DNA of 64,000 nt from Tranzscheliella williamsii (taxonomy: Eukaryota > Basidiomycota > Ustilaginomycetes > Ustilaginales > Ustilaginaceae): positions 62,001-126,000 of the forward strand of contig JALBYF010000029.1 of the NCBI GenBank assembly GCA_023212725.1, written 5' to 3'. The notes under the pieces were generated by a model, which saw nothing but the letters and a program-made list of their open reading frames with translations, ran no database searches and was not told the DNA's origin. The position numbers and the translations under genes were made by a program. Positions 19,106 to 28,987 of this stretch are shown here, in pieces (positions within the stretch are counted from its first letter, which is position 1; every line of letters starts with the position of its first letter).

Positions 19106-19616
19106 AATGGCTGTACGAGGACGCTGCTGCCGCCATGTGCATCCTTCTTTGCTGGACTAGGCGTCAATGACGATGCAAGGAGGTAGATGTCCTGACCGAG
19201 TCCCGGAAGTGGAGACACTTTTAGCAAAGTTCTTGGATATAGATAGCTTGCGGACAGCGCCAGCGGGCTCGCTGAAGCCTCTGAGACTGGGGAAGCCCCT
19301 GGCGGCCTCGATTGTTGCAGCTAGGAAGTCCTTGTTGTAGAGCGTCTAGAAGGCACGAGCCTGGATGACGAAGGAGGTCAATTCCACATAGCCAACATGC
19401 AAACACTCTAGCAACATCCCACGCCCTAACACAGTGTGTACTCTAACACGTAATCGCCTTTAAATCGGTCGCCCAGATTGGGGAAAAGAGCGTGGCTATA
19501 GAGAAAGGGCCGGTGGTTGTGGCTGTAGCATTTGTTGCCCTTCAGACATGGGCGCGCTTGCACTTTGTCCATTTTTCGAGTGTCGTGAAAAGGTCAAACA
19601 TGATGTTCACCTTTAC
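19106..19616. other. Non-coding tail of the decayed block
   Basis: No convincing gene. Short open frames on both strands lack recognisable motifs. Some minus-strand pieces at about 19230-19390 look weakly protein-like but contain stops, and may be further relic of the bZIP gene or its neighbour. Confidence 0.35.
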
Positions 19617-19755
19617 TACAGTAGGGGGTTTCAAGTTGGACATGGGAATTCAGAATCTCGAGATTCTGCGTCACGAATCGCGGAGGATGACCTGGTTTTT
19701 GCGACAGAATCCCGGGATTATTCTGAAATCGTGCAACTTGAAAGCCCCTACTGTA
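19617..19755. mobile_element. 135-bp MITE, Tc1/mariner type (TA target duplication)
   Basis: Element 19619-19753 is flanked by TA at 19617-19618 and 19754-19755. The terminal inverted repeats are 20 bp with one mismatch: CAGTAGGGGGTTTCAAGTTG at the left and CAACTTGAAAGCCCCTACTG at the right. The interior is also nearly self-complementary, with an 18-bp perfect palindrome CAGAATCTCGAGATTCTG (19651-19668) and a 12-bp palindrome AATCCCGGGATT (19708-19719). The whole element can fold into one long hairpin. It has no coding capacity; mobilisation would need a transposase elsewhere. Confidence 0.82.
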
Positions 19756-20095
19756 AATTGATGGAGATTGAATCCATTATTCAGATTAATTGATAAAAGC
19801 TGCTTCAGAGTGACTTATTAGGGTTCGACGCACCTTTGGAATCGCGTTTCCACGCTCGAAATCGTGCTTGAGAGGCATTGGCAACACTTGTAAGCAGGAG
19901 CTGGAATTGCGACTTGGAAGGTTAGTGTGTGCGATTTGGCTTTCTTCCAGCTTTGCGGATCTCCACCAAGGAAGCCATCAGCCTGTTCCGGCTTGCGCTT
20001 CTTGCTTTGGGTTCTTTGCCACCCTACTGTCACTACCACCCTCGACTGCGGGTCTCACCTTGTTCGCTCGGTCGCTCAGTGGCTTGCTTTTGATT

Positions 20096-21988
20096 ATGGC
20101 AGAAGCCGCTACGCAATGGGCGTACCGCGCTCAAAAGTCAATTGGGCTCAACACGGGCGCGCCCACCTACACCTCTGTCAATGGCTTCGACGAGGTACAG
20201 GGCTCCACCAGGGTTTTCCAGTACAGCAATGACGGAAGCACCTTTGCCGCTGCTATGGACGACTTCACTCGCCTCGTCGACACCCGCGAAGCGTCGTCTT
20301 CCGCTGTGAAGCGAGACCTTCCCGTGCCAAAGGTATCAGATCTCCAGTTCTCGCCCAAGGGCAGCTTCCTCAGCACCTGGGAGCGTCCTTCCAAGTTGGA
20401 AGACGGCAGCAACGCCCGCAACCTCAAGATCTGGGATACCCAGACGGGCGACGTCGTGGCGTCGTTCGAGCGCAAGTCACAAGAAGGCTGCTTCTTTCAG
20501 TTCACAGCCAACGAGGAGTACTGCATTCGGCAGGTCTCCACCGAGCTGCAAATATACAAGCCCAGCTCGATCGCTGATCAGGGTGTCATTGGCAGGTTGA
20601 AGCTCGAAGGCATGACCAGCTACGAGGTCGGTCCTGGCGACAAACCCAGCATTGCCGTCTTCTGCGGAGAGAAGAAGGGTGCCCCTGCCTCGGTAAGGGT
20701 CTACTCGCTGGCTTCCCTCATCCCGACACCCGATTCAACACCTACTCCCGTTTCTCAAAAGACCTTTTTCAAAGCGGACAAAATCCAGATCAAGTGGAAC
20801 AAGGCGGGCACCGCCCTCCTCTTCATGACTTCGACCGACCACGACAAGACAGGCAAGTCGTACTACGGCGAGACCAACCTCTACCTCATGTCCGTCCGTG
20901 GCGACTTCGACTGCCGAGTGGCGCTCGACAAAGAGGGCCCGATCCACGACTTTGAGTGGAATCCCAACTCCAAGGAGTTTATTGTCATCTACGGCTACAT
21001 GCCCGCCAAGGCGGTCCTCTTCAGCCACCGCGTCAACGTCATCGCCGAGCTTGGCACACAGCCGCGCAACTTTGTTGCCTTTAACCCGCAAGGTCGGCTC
21101 TTCTGCATCGCTGGTTTCGGCAACCTCTCCGGCACCGTCGATGTCTGGGATCGAGAAAATATCGACAAGGGCAAGGTCTACTCGATGGATGCCAGCAACA
21201 GCAGCGTCTGCCAGTGGTCCCCCGACGGACACTTCCTGCTCACAGCCACACTTAGCCCACGGCTTCGTGTCGAGAACGGCGTCAAGATCTGGCACTGTAC
21301 GGGCGAGCTGGTGCACGTCGACATGATCGATGAGCTTTATCAGGCCGGGTGGCGGCCTGGCTCGAACGCAGAGGTGGCTGCGTTCCCCGCGCAGATCCCC
21401 TCGGCGCCCGCACCGTCGCCCGCCGCCGCGGCGTATGTTGCGGCCAAGGCGGCGACCAAGCGGCCGACAGGGACCTACCGGCCGCCCGGCGCGCGTGGAC
21501 AGGGCACGCCCGACATCTATAAGCGGGTCGACGAGGGCGGTTCCGGCGCTTCGACGCCCGAACCGTCGCAGAACGGCGCATATCAGCCCCCCGGGACCGG
21601 TAGCCGCAAGCGCGGCATCCCTGGCGCCCCCGGCGCATCCGCCGCGCCTGGCAAATCCAACCCCAACAACACCGCCGCCGCAGGCAAGAAGAAGGGCAAC
21701 AAGCAGAACCCTAAGGCAGCAGCAGCAGCAGCGGCGGCCCCGGCGACGGCGACGGCGACGGCCGAGGCTGAGCAAGCCCCCGCGGCGCTCACCTCTGGCG
21801 CTGCCGAGGTGGGTGGCAATGGCGCCGCGGCCAACCTCGAGAAGCGCGTCCGCAACCTCAACAAGAAGCTCAAGGCGATCGAGGAGCTCAAGATGCGCCA
21901 GGCCGGCGGCGAGCGCCTCGAAGCCATGCAGCTCGCCAAGATCGCCGCAGAGAATGACGTCCGCAACGAACTCTCCACCCTCGAGTAG
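20096..21988 (+). CDS. Eukaryotic translation initiation factor 2A
   Basis: A 630-aa eIF2A (not the eIF2 alpha subunit), a beta-propeller protein that can bring initiator tRNA to the 40S ribosome. Family blocks are clear: KIQIKWNKAGTALLFM, DKTGKSYYGETNLYLM, FIVIYGYMPAKAVLF, CIAGFGNLSGTVDVWD and NGVKIWHCTGELVH. The propeller covers about residues 20-420. It is followed by a Pro/Ala/Gly-rich linker with a poly-Ala run (GCAGCAGCAGCAGCAG near 21716) and a C-terminal coiled coil (NLEKRVRNLNKKLKAIEELK). The start is the ATG at 20096 (MAEAATQWAYRAQKSIGL), which matches the usual short N-terminus; the frame is open to 19868 but the added residues look non-coding. It converges on the dioxygenase gene. 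Confidence 0.93.
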   Translation: MAEAATQWAYRAQKSIGLNTGAPTYTSVNGFDEVQGSTRVFQYSNDGSTFAAAMDDFTRLVDTREASSSAVKRDLPVPKVSDLQFSPKGSFLSTWERPSKLEDGSNARNLKIWDTQTGDVVASFERKSQEGCFFQFTANEEYCIRQVSTELQIYKPSSIADQGVIGRLKLEGMTSYEVGPGDKPSIAVFCGEKKGAPASVRVYSLASLIPTPDSTPTPVSQKTFFKADKIQIKWNKAGTALLFMTSTDHDKTGKSYYGETNLYLMSVRGDFDCRVALDKEGPIHDFEWNPNSKEFIVIYGYMPAKAVLFSHRVNVIAELGTQPRNFVAFNPQGRLFCIAGFGNLSGTVDVWDRENIDKGKVYSMDASNSSVCQWSPDGHFLLTATLSPRLRVENGVKIWHCTGELVHVDMIDELYQAGWRPGSNAEVAAFPAQIPSAPAPSPAAAAYVAAKAATKRPTGTYRPPGARGQGTPDIYKRVDEGGSGASTPEPSQNGAYQPPGTGSRKRGIPGAPGASAAPGKSNPNNTAAAGKKKGNKQNPKAAAAAAAAPATATATAEAEQAPAALTSGAAEVGGNGAAANLEKRVRNLNKKLKAIEELKMRQAGGERLEAMQLAKIAAENDVRNELSTLE

Positions 21989-22208
21989 CTGCGCCCCCCT
22001 CTCACTCACCAGCCGCCCCTGCATCCAGGCTCCCCTGCATCTGTCCTTTTCACCGCATTCTATCGGACTCGCACTGCACGCTAGACGCACTCCGAATGCA
22101 CCTGCGCACTTTTATACACGACGCGGGCGGTGCTGTTACTAGCTGACGACCGGGGGCGAGGCCCTAGAAGCGGAGTTTAGCATGAGGGATGGTGCGCACG
22201 CGCGGCAG

Positions 22209-23480
22209 TTACTCGCCATCGAGGGGATAGGTGGGTTTGGTATTGTTGACCTGGATGCCGCCGCGGCGCGGGTGGTCGTTGTCGGGGTAGGCATTGTGCC
22301 AGCCGCCGGCTTGGGTGGGGACGGCGAGCCAGAGGCGGTAGAGGTGTCGGCGAGGGGCGGGAGGGGCGGGGTCGGTGTAGGCGGTGCGGGCGTGGAGGAC
22401 ATGGAGGTCGCTGACGAACTGGATGTCGCCGATGTCGAGGACCATGTGGAGGCGGAGGTTGTGGGCGGTCTGTTCGAGGACCTCCATGGCGTCGCGCTGG
22501 CGCGGGGAGAGCGGGGGGAGGTGTCCTGCGTCGACGTGGCGCTGGATCGACTGGAGGTAGTAAGGGTCGTAGGTGAGGATCAGGCGGTCGGGGGGCTGTC
22601 CGCGGCGGAGGTGGACGATGGGGCGGGTGACCCAGCCGTTCTGGCCGTCGGAGAGCTCGCCCTTGCGGTCAAAGTGCCAGATATTGCTCGCGAGTGTCTC
22701 GGCGACATCGGGGCGGGTGGCCTGGATTGCATTCCAGACGGCGTGCGAAGAGACGATGTCCGATTCACCGCCCTGGAGCGCCTTGTGCAGGCAGAGGAGG
22801 CCGACAATGCCGCCGGACGAGTCGGTGTGGAAGAACTGGCGCGCGTTGGTGCGGTAGATGCGCACCTTGTCGATCTGGGTTGCGTCCTCGCCGAGGTCCT
22901 TGACGTGGCCGAGGATGTGGCCGTACCGGTTCTGCGAGACCACGTTGCCCAGATACGAGCCGAGGCCGAGGTAGGCGATCGCTGCGAGCCGGTGGCCCCA
23001 CCGCTGGGTGGGGAGTCCCTTGAAGAGGTAGAAGCCGTGGCCGTGCACCAGCCGGTCGCGCAGGCGCGTCAGCGTCGCCACCAGCGACACGGGCAGCGGA
23101 AACGTAGCACGCTCAATTTCGCCCAGCTCGCGCCCGGACTCGAGCCACAACCGCGCAGCCGCCTCCAGCTGGCTTACCTCGTCATCGCTGAACGTATGCA
23201 CCCACCTCTCCCGGTCGTTGGCGCCCGAGTACGACGCCGCATCCCACACTGTGCCCCCGCTGATCCGCTTCGGCAACTCGCTGTACGGCGTCAGCAACCC
23301 AGCTTCCGCATCGTGCTGCCCAGACGTCAGCTCCGCCACCTCCGACCGCAGCGCCCGCTGCGCCTCGATCTGCGAAGCCGAAAACCCGCCACCGCCATCT
23401 CCGGAGCTACTTCCCCTCCCCTCACCGCCCGTCTGGGCCAATTCAAAGTGAGACGCCGAGGTGGGTAGTGCAGACAGCAT
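22209..23480 (-). CDS. TauD/TfdA-family Fe(II)/2-oxoglutarate dioxygenase
   Basis: A 423-aa non-haem iron oxygenase of the TauD/TfdA (clavaminate-synthase-like) fold. The iron site is visible as His218-x-Asp220 in RQFFHTDSSGG and a distal His at about 363 in VLHARTAYTD. A following Arg in RHLYRLWLAV should hold 2-oxoglutarate. The first 100 residues are a Gly/Ser-rich low-complexity lead without a clear targeting signal. Relatives oxidise sulfonates such as taurine or small carboxylic acids; the substrate here cannot be told. The start is the ATG at 23480 (MLSALPTSASHF); the frame extends to a GTG at 23519. Both neighbours are unrelated, so there is no cluster context. Confidence 0.85.
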   Translation of the reverse strand: MLSALPTSASHFELAQTGGEGRGSSSGDGGGGFSASQIEAQRALRSEVAELTSGQHDAEAGLLTPYSELPKRISGGTVWDAASYSGANDRERWVHTFSDDEVSQLEAAARLWLESGRELGEIERATFPLPVSLVATLTRLRDRLVHGHGFYLFKGLPTQRWGHRLAAIAYLGLGSYLGNVVSQNRYGHILGHVKDLGEDATQIDKVRIYRTNARQFFHTDSSGGIVGLLCLHKALQGGESDIVSSHAVWNAIQATRPDVAETLASNIWHFDRKGELSDGQNGWVTRPIVHLRRGQPPDRLILTYDPYYLQSIQRHVDAGHLPPLSPRQRDAMEVLEQTAHNLRLHMVLDIGDIQFVSDLHVLHARTAYTDPAPPAPRRHLYRLWLAVPTQAGGWHNAYPDNDHPRRGGIQVNNTKPTYPLDGE

Positions 23481-24145
23481 AGTCGAAATCGATACGACCA
23501 AGCAGGTAGTCCACCACACCGTCGGTAGGCAACCATGCCCCCTGGCTTATATAGCTCTGCAGAACAATAAGCAGACCGATGCACCTTTTTCCCCAGCAAA
23601 ACAGGCACGCCGAGCCGATTCCAACGTCAGCGTCAAGAGCGCACAGCTGCACGGCCAGCGTCTAGCACGCAAGACGGGCCGCTGCCAATCGCAGTTGCCG
23701 TCATGTTGCTAATTGCTGTCGGCTTGCTAATCGCAGTCGTGTTGCTAATCAATCTAATCGAGTGGCTATACTAGCACGCGGCAGCGGGCAGGTTGCGTGC
23801 TCAGCGGTCGGTGATACAGGAGAGAGGCGGGCAGCCAGACAGCGGCGGATGGTGTGCGGGCGGGGTGGGATATTTGGCCATGGCCGCCGTCGATTGCGTG
23901 CTACAGCTTAGCTGACTGCTCGCAACCTCGGCTGGCGACTTGATACGCCTTACTCGACAAGCCAACGATCTGCTGCAAGCACTAGCGTTGTTAGGTCGCG
24001 TCACTCCTTATGTGATTGATATGCCTTGGATGGGAGGCATCATTGTCAGAGCACGGCCGGCATACGTCGCTGCACACAAATGGGCGAGGGATGGGCTGAA
24101 GGTACAGGGGGAAAGAGACGGCAGAGTGGGGTTTCTCTGCCGGAA
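23481..24145. other. Intergenic region, dioxygenase promoter side
   Basis: 665 bp between the dioxygenase start and the peptidase stop. A short imperfect repeat of TTGCTAAT occurs three times at about 23705-23750 (GTTGCTAATTGC, TTGCTAATCGC, GTTGCTAATCAA). It is likely promoter; no gene is seen. Confidence 0.4.
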
Positions 24146-27100
24146 CTAGGCCTGAATGACGGCACCGACCACGGTCAGCATCATGACGTCCACCTCGGGG
24201 TGGTGCTTCTGCATGTATTCGTCCATCTTGATGAATGTCTGCATCGCCGGGCGATCCGCGGCGTTGTTGCTCCTGTGCTGCGGGTACATTTCGTCTGCGA
24301 CCAGGCCCGAGGTGTCGATCCACAGCCTCGATGGGTCGCGCGCCGGCGTAGACGACGAGCTGCCTGGCTGCACCACAACTAGCTCCCCCTCGCTTTGCGC
24401 TGCCGCAGCGCCCGTCAGAGCGTGCTTCAGCTTGGATCCCAGCTTGGTCCGCTCCTTGGCAGCCTGCAGCGCGGCATCGTCAAGCTTGATCGTCATGTCT
24501 ACCGACCACGTGTCGATGCCGTAGCGGCTGACACTCTTCAGGTGGTGGCGCTGGTGTCCTTGCGGCGGTGCGCTGGGCAGATTCCACTCCAGGATCTCGG
24601 CGTCAAACGCAACAACGCCCCAGATGATGCCAGGGTGCGAGATCTCTAGCTTCAGCTTACGCGTCCCCCGTTCAAAGTCGATGTGCTCGTCCTTGGCCTT
24701 GACCATGAAGTGTTGGCTCGCAGGAGCAGGTGAGGCATATTTGGTGGTGAAGCCGTTGCCCGGGGCCTCCAACTGAAACTTGTACGGCGTAAGGAAGGCA
24801 GACACCGGATAGAGAATGTCGAAGTCCGGGTTGTACTGGTTCATCTCCTTCAGCTGCGCCGAAGCGCCGGGCATGCCCAGCTGCTCCTGAAGATCGTTGG
24901 CGAGCGCCTTGAAGCCGGGCGCAGGGTCAGCAGCACCGAGGTTCATCAACCACTCGCCCGAGGTGATGTTCTCCACCTGGTGGACGAACAGCCGCTTCGG
25001 GTGGTCGGCATCAAAAGGCTTCCATGCAGGGCTTGCAAAGACAGCCATCACCACCGCAGTAATGCCGAGCAAGGCCAGAATGGTCTTTTTCAGATTCCTG
25101 GTGGTATACCTGTGAGAGAAGGGAATGGACAACGGGAGACAGAGGAAGGCGAGCACTGCGACGATCGACGCAATGATGTTGTCTGCTGGCGAGACCTCGC
25201 CCATTCTGCCGGTGAGAGGAACAAAAAGGTCTAAAAAGCTCACCATGCCCTCGGTACCGACCACGGCGGGGATCACCAGCAGGATGAGATATGTGTACGG
25301 AGAGACGCGGTTGTCCGGCGCCACCAATTTGTCCTCGATCGTGGCAAACCCGATCAGGACAAAATCGTTGACGGTAGTGGCAACAATGTAAGTGAAAGAG
25401 GCAAGCGCCATGAGATAGGCACTCCCGATGCCGAAGGCGTTCATTGCCAACAGAGACAGGTTAAAAAAGATGGAGAGCGCCGACAGAGAGGCCCTTTCCA
25501 GGTAAGGCCGCTGATACGGCTTCACCAGCATCGATGCGAGATACTGGATGCCGAGCATAGATGCAAGTGCCGGAGGGCCGTAGAGGAGTACGGCAAACCA
25601 TTCGTGTCGGTACCACGACATGCCTGAGCCAAGCACTCGGGTCATGATGAGCGCCACCACATTGGAACCCACGGCCGCTCCTACCAGAGAAAGAATGACG
25701 GCGACAACGCTCAACATAGTGAGGCCGAGCGCTCCGATCCCCTTTTCGGCGCGAATGACGGAGGAGAGTTGAAAGTTGATGAAAGCCGACAGGCCCATGA
25801 CGATGCTCTTGAATGCTCGATTCGGAATCAGCACAAAGTACTTGCCAGCAATGGAAAAGTAGATGGGCAGCGTGTGTCGCGTTTGCCCCTTCTGGATGCG
25901 CCGCAGCGACGTTTGGCTCTTTTCCTTTAGGCAGAGATGCTCGATAATGGCGAGCGTGTTCTCACCAAAGTGCTGCGTGGCTCCAGGCTCGAGGTACGCG
26001 GGAACATCCTTGCGGGTATGGTAGAGGTACGAGTTGCCGACTAGAGCCATATCGAGGCCGGTGAGCTGGTCTCCATACTGAACAAACTGTCGGAAGTCGG
26101 TGTCGGACAGGATGAGGCCGGTGGAGAAGACGTCGTTCGCCAGCACCGTTCCGTACGGATGGGGCACCTGGGCGTAGGCACCGATCATCTCTTCGCTCGT
26201 GGCCTGGAAGAGCAGCTCGGGTCCACTCGTCCCACAGGCCTCGAGGTTGACGACGGCCTTGACGGCGCTCTTGGTCTCGTTGTGCTGGGTAATGTAGAGA
26301 TGGCTAGCATCCTGCAACGACTCTTCGCCATCGTTGAAAAGGAGTACCACCGAATTGAACAGCTTACGGCCGGTTCGTGGTAAGGTGAGGATGCGCAGAG
26401 CCTCGAGCAGGATCGAGACACCGACGCCATCGTCGGCTCCGCCGGGACTCGGCAGGGTGCTGTCCAGATGGGCGTTGAGCAAGAGACTGTTCGCCTTGCT
26501 GTCTTCCGATCCGTCAGAAATCCGTACCACGAGGTTGGACATGGAGTAGTATCGCTTCCAGACGACGTCGCCCATAAAGTCGAACCTGTGAGCTCCGTCC
26601 CCGATCTGCTTCCAGACCTCCACCTGGGTCTTGCCAGGCTGCTCCGCCGTACCGGTGTCGTGGAATCCTTCGTACCGTCGCAAGATGCCTTCCAGCCAGT
26701 CTTCCGCTTCGACATGCTGCTTGGTTCCCACGATACGATAGCCAATGTCCATGGAGAGGTACTTCATGATATCGACGGCATTGGCCTCCGAAAAGTGCTC
26801 GTGAAAACGGATCTTGCTGCTGGCGGGGGCGAAGATAGCGGCGGAAGGGTGGTAGGCTGCCGCGTCAGCCTCTGAAACGCCAGCGGCCTTCATGGCGGTG
26901 GGTCCACCGGGGGTAGGAAGCCGATAGTGCAAAAACGTGGTCACAGAGCCGAGGAGCGCAAAGAGAGCGGCGACGACTAGCACCAGCATGCCGGACTTGG
27001 GAGTTCGCGTGTAGTTGGTCGGGTCGATCTGGCGGTTGCGGTGGGCAGCGATATGCTGCTGATGCTGCGCAATGGCGGCCTGCGTGCTCGCGCCATTCAC

Positions 27101-27250
27101 AGCGACCGGAACCCGGCCGACGCTGTTCGCCGTGTCGGTGCTGACGCCCTGGGCCGCGGCAGCATCGGATCGAGCTGGTGCGGCATCGTGCGCTGTCGAG
27201 GCCGGAGCCGGCGCCTTCTTCGGCGTAGCGTTCTTCCGCTTGGATGGCAT
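24146..27250 (-). CDS. M28-family membrane metallopeptidase (ERMP1/Pff1-like)
   Basis: A 1034-aa multi-pass membrane protease with a lumenal M28 di-zinc aminopeptidase-like domain. One TM segment lies near residues 88-108. The catalytic domain at about 150-430 carries the ligands: H261 (NAHLDST), D273/D274 (GGADDG), E309/E310 (FNDGEES), E337 (NLEACG) and H411 (LYHTRKD). About eight hydrophobic segments follow at 470-780, then a lumenal-type C-terminal domain. This layout fits ERMP1 (ER, animals) and vacuolar Pff1 (fungi); which compartment is used cannot be read from sequence. The N-terminal 85 residues are Ala/Lys-rich and cytosolic. The start is the ATG at 27250 (MPSKRKNATPKK), with no good reason to use the nine extra upstream codons. 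Confidence 0.88.
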   Translation of the reverse strand: MPSKRKNATPKKAPAPASTAHDAAPARSDAAAAQGVSTDTANSVGRVPVAVNGASTQAAIAQHQQHIAAHRNRQIDPTNYTRTPKSGMLVLVVAALFALLGSVTTFLHYRLPTPGGPTAMKAAGVSEADAAAYHPSAAIFAPASSKIRFHEHFSEANAVDIMKYLSMDIGYRIVGTKQHVEAEDWLEGILRRYEGFHDTGTAEQPGKTQVEVWKQIGDGAHRFDFMGDVVWKRYYSMSNLVVRISDGSEDSKANSLLLNAHLDSTLPSPGGADDGVGVSILLEALRILTLPRTGRKLFNSVVLLFNDGEESLQDASHLYITQHNETKSAVKAVVNLEACGTSGPELLFQATSEEMIGAYAQVPHPYGTVLANDVFSTGLILSDTDFRQFVQYGDQLTGLDMALVGNSYLYHTRKDVPAYLEPGATQHFGENTLAIIEHLCLKEKSQTSLRRIQKGQTRHTLPIYFSIAGKYFVLIPNRAFKSIVMGLSAFINFQLSSVIRAEKGIGALGLTMLSVVAVILSLVGAAVGSNVVALIMTRVLGSGMSWYRHEWFAVLLYGPPALASMLGIQYLASMLVKPYQRPYLERASLSALSIFFNLSLLAMNAFGIGSAYLMALASFTYIVATTVNDFVLIGFATIEDKLVAPDNRVSPYTYLILLVIPAVVGTEGMVSFLDLFVPLTGRMGEVSPADNIIASIVAVLAFLCLPLSIPFSHRYTTRNLKKTILALLGITAVVMAVFASPAWKPFDADHPKRLFVHQVENITSGEWLMNLGAADPAPGFKALANDLQEQLGMPGASAQLKEMNQYNPDFDILYPVSAFLTPYKFQLEAPGNGFTTKYASPAPASQHFMVKAKDEHIDFERGTRKLKLEISHPGIIWGVVAFDAEILEWNLPSAPPQGHQRHHLKSVSRYGIDTWSVDMTIKLDDAALQAAKERTKLGSKLKHALTGAAAAQSEGELVVVQPGSSSSTPARDPSRLWIDTSGLVADEMYPQHRSNNAADRPAMQTFIKMDEYMQKHHPEVDVMMLTVVGAVIQA

Positions 27251-27776
27251 CGTGGTGCCCTCGCAGACGCGCAGCACAGCAGTCAGAAGTGAAGCTGCTT
27301 AACTGGTCGCTAGTACAAGACGGATCATGAGAAAATGAGAAGAAGAGAGAAGAAGAGAAGAAGAAGAAAGGATGACAAGAACGAATCCATCTCTTCCATG
27401 TCGGACGATACAAGCAAGCTGCTATTTCAAAGCATCACCCACATACATAACTACTACAATCAGTGAAGATCGATCCGTACATCTGTAGCTGTGGTAAGCG
27501 CATAGATCTGTACCTCTTGGCTGTAGTAAGCAAGCGCACTTTGCCGTTCGCCGTCTCCACGTTTCCGGTCTTCGCGTCTGCGCGTCTCGGATGGTAATTC
27601 GCGTGAAATGCAAAAGAAAAGCCTCTGCACCGCTCAGACGCTGTCCCCCTCACTCTCTCAGACCAAGCCACCACCGTCTGAACGTCGTCCAAAAGATCCA
27701 TGGCACATAAAGCACCGTAAAAGGAAGACAGAAAGGGCCAAAATTCCTTGAAAGAAGCTCGCCAAAAAAGGTATGG

Positions 27777-27880
27777 TGACACGAGTGGGATTCGAACCCA
27801 CGCCCGAAGATAGCAGGTGCTTTCCCGCAAGCGGGATATCTTCCTTAATGCTACGCCTTAGACCACTCGGCCATCGTGCC
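27777..27880 (-). tRNA. tRNA-Leu (anticodon AAG) with an intron of about 26 nt
   Basis: Reading the minus strand from 27880, the acceptor GGCACGA pairs with TCGTGTC (one G-T). The D arm is GCCGAGTGGTCTAAGGC. The anticodon stem TAGCA/TGCTA encloses TTAAGG, placing AAG at 34-36. The T arm is GTGGG-TTCGAAT-CCCAC and the discriminator is A. About 26 nt between position 37 and the base before TGCTA form the intron at the standard site; it contains its own CCCGC/GCGGG hairpin. The variable region (TCTTCGGGC) is short but close to fungal tRNA-Leu. CCA is not encoded. Confidence 0.93.
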
Positions 27881-28987
27881 AGTAGATAGAGGGGTGCACT
27901 TAGATTGCCGCTATGTGTACAAGCGAAGAAGCTGTGGTGTAGTTTATAGGTGGCTGTCGTCTTTTTGTTCAGTGGTGGGTGCAAGGTTGCAAGGGAAGAG
28001 GCTCTGTTGCAGGCTGGACGGCCAGACTCAGTGACGGGTACGCAAATGGGTCGAGAGAAGCATGCGTGCATTGCAGAGAACGAGGCGATGACAAAAGAGA
28101 AGAAAAAAGGAGAAGGGGAGGGGAGAAGGAATGTGCCAACCACCGACCCACTTCCCTGCCGTCGGATGCACAGCAAGAGAAGCATGGGTGCTAAGACGTT
28201 GGATCGCGGACCTTTCTGCCTTTCGGCCCCCTGCGAGAGACCGAAGGGCAGATGGCAGGTGCGAGAGATCGAGCAAACATAGTATAAAGTGATCCCCCTG
28301 GAGTCGCGAGTCGATCTAGACCACCTTTGACGCTCACCTCGATGCCATGGAAGAGCGATCCTCCCCGTTGCGGACAGCGGGGAGGGGGCTGAGGGAGCAA
28401 CACGTTAGGCGGTCATTGAGTTTGCTGCACAAGGAACAGAAGCAAGCAGGCCCTCCGAACTAGCCTCTACTTTATACCTCTCTTCTCTCTCCCCAAGCCC
28501 ATAGCCTTCTGACACCTAAATCAAGAAAAAAGAAGAAAAAGAGCCATCCATATCACGTGGAATTCACATTGACAGCCAAACTCACGCTCACCAGCAGGTA
28601 TGTTAGATCTGATACTAAGCTCTCTGCAAGTAACCAACGCAGCGCAAGTGGAGGCATGCAGGTAAGCCGTGCATTCACGATTAATCCTTGATGGTGGGTG
28701 GTTCAATCGTAAATCAGGCTCCTGACTTGCCTTGAGCCAAGCTATCTTATCAACAACTACCAACCAGCAGCCACGACCATTATCCATCTTCCGCCGTCAG
28801 CCCTTACTCCATCACCTATCTCCGGACCGTAGTCGGGAGATTTGTCCTGCTCGCCTCCCAGCGCAACGGCAGTACCCCGGCTCCACCGCGCAAGACGGCC
28901 GCCAATCGCCCCCGCACACGACCATCACCAATCACCACCGCGAGGGAAAAGACGGTTCGAGCGCATCCGTTCGCATAAGATGCCAAG
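27881..28987. other. Intergenic region upstream of ATG9
   Basis: 1.1 kb between the tRNA and the ATG9 start. It contains purine-rich AAGAGAAGAAAAAAGG tracts, a TATA-like GTATAAAG near 28281 and pyrimidine-rich stretches. Short open frames have no recognisable motif. It probably holds the ATG9 promoter and 5' leader. Confidence 0.4.

Noticed and set aside
20735..22090. 451-codon minus-strand frame over eIF2A
   Set aside because: Antisense shadow with Gly/Arg/Cys runs and no motif; eIF2A on the plus strand is unambiguous.
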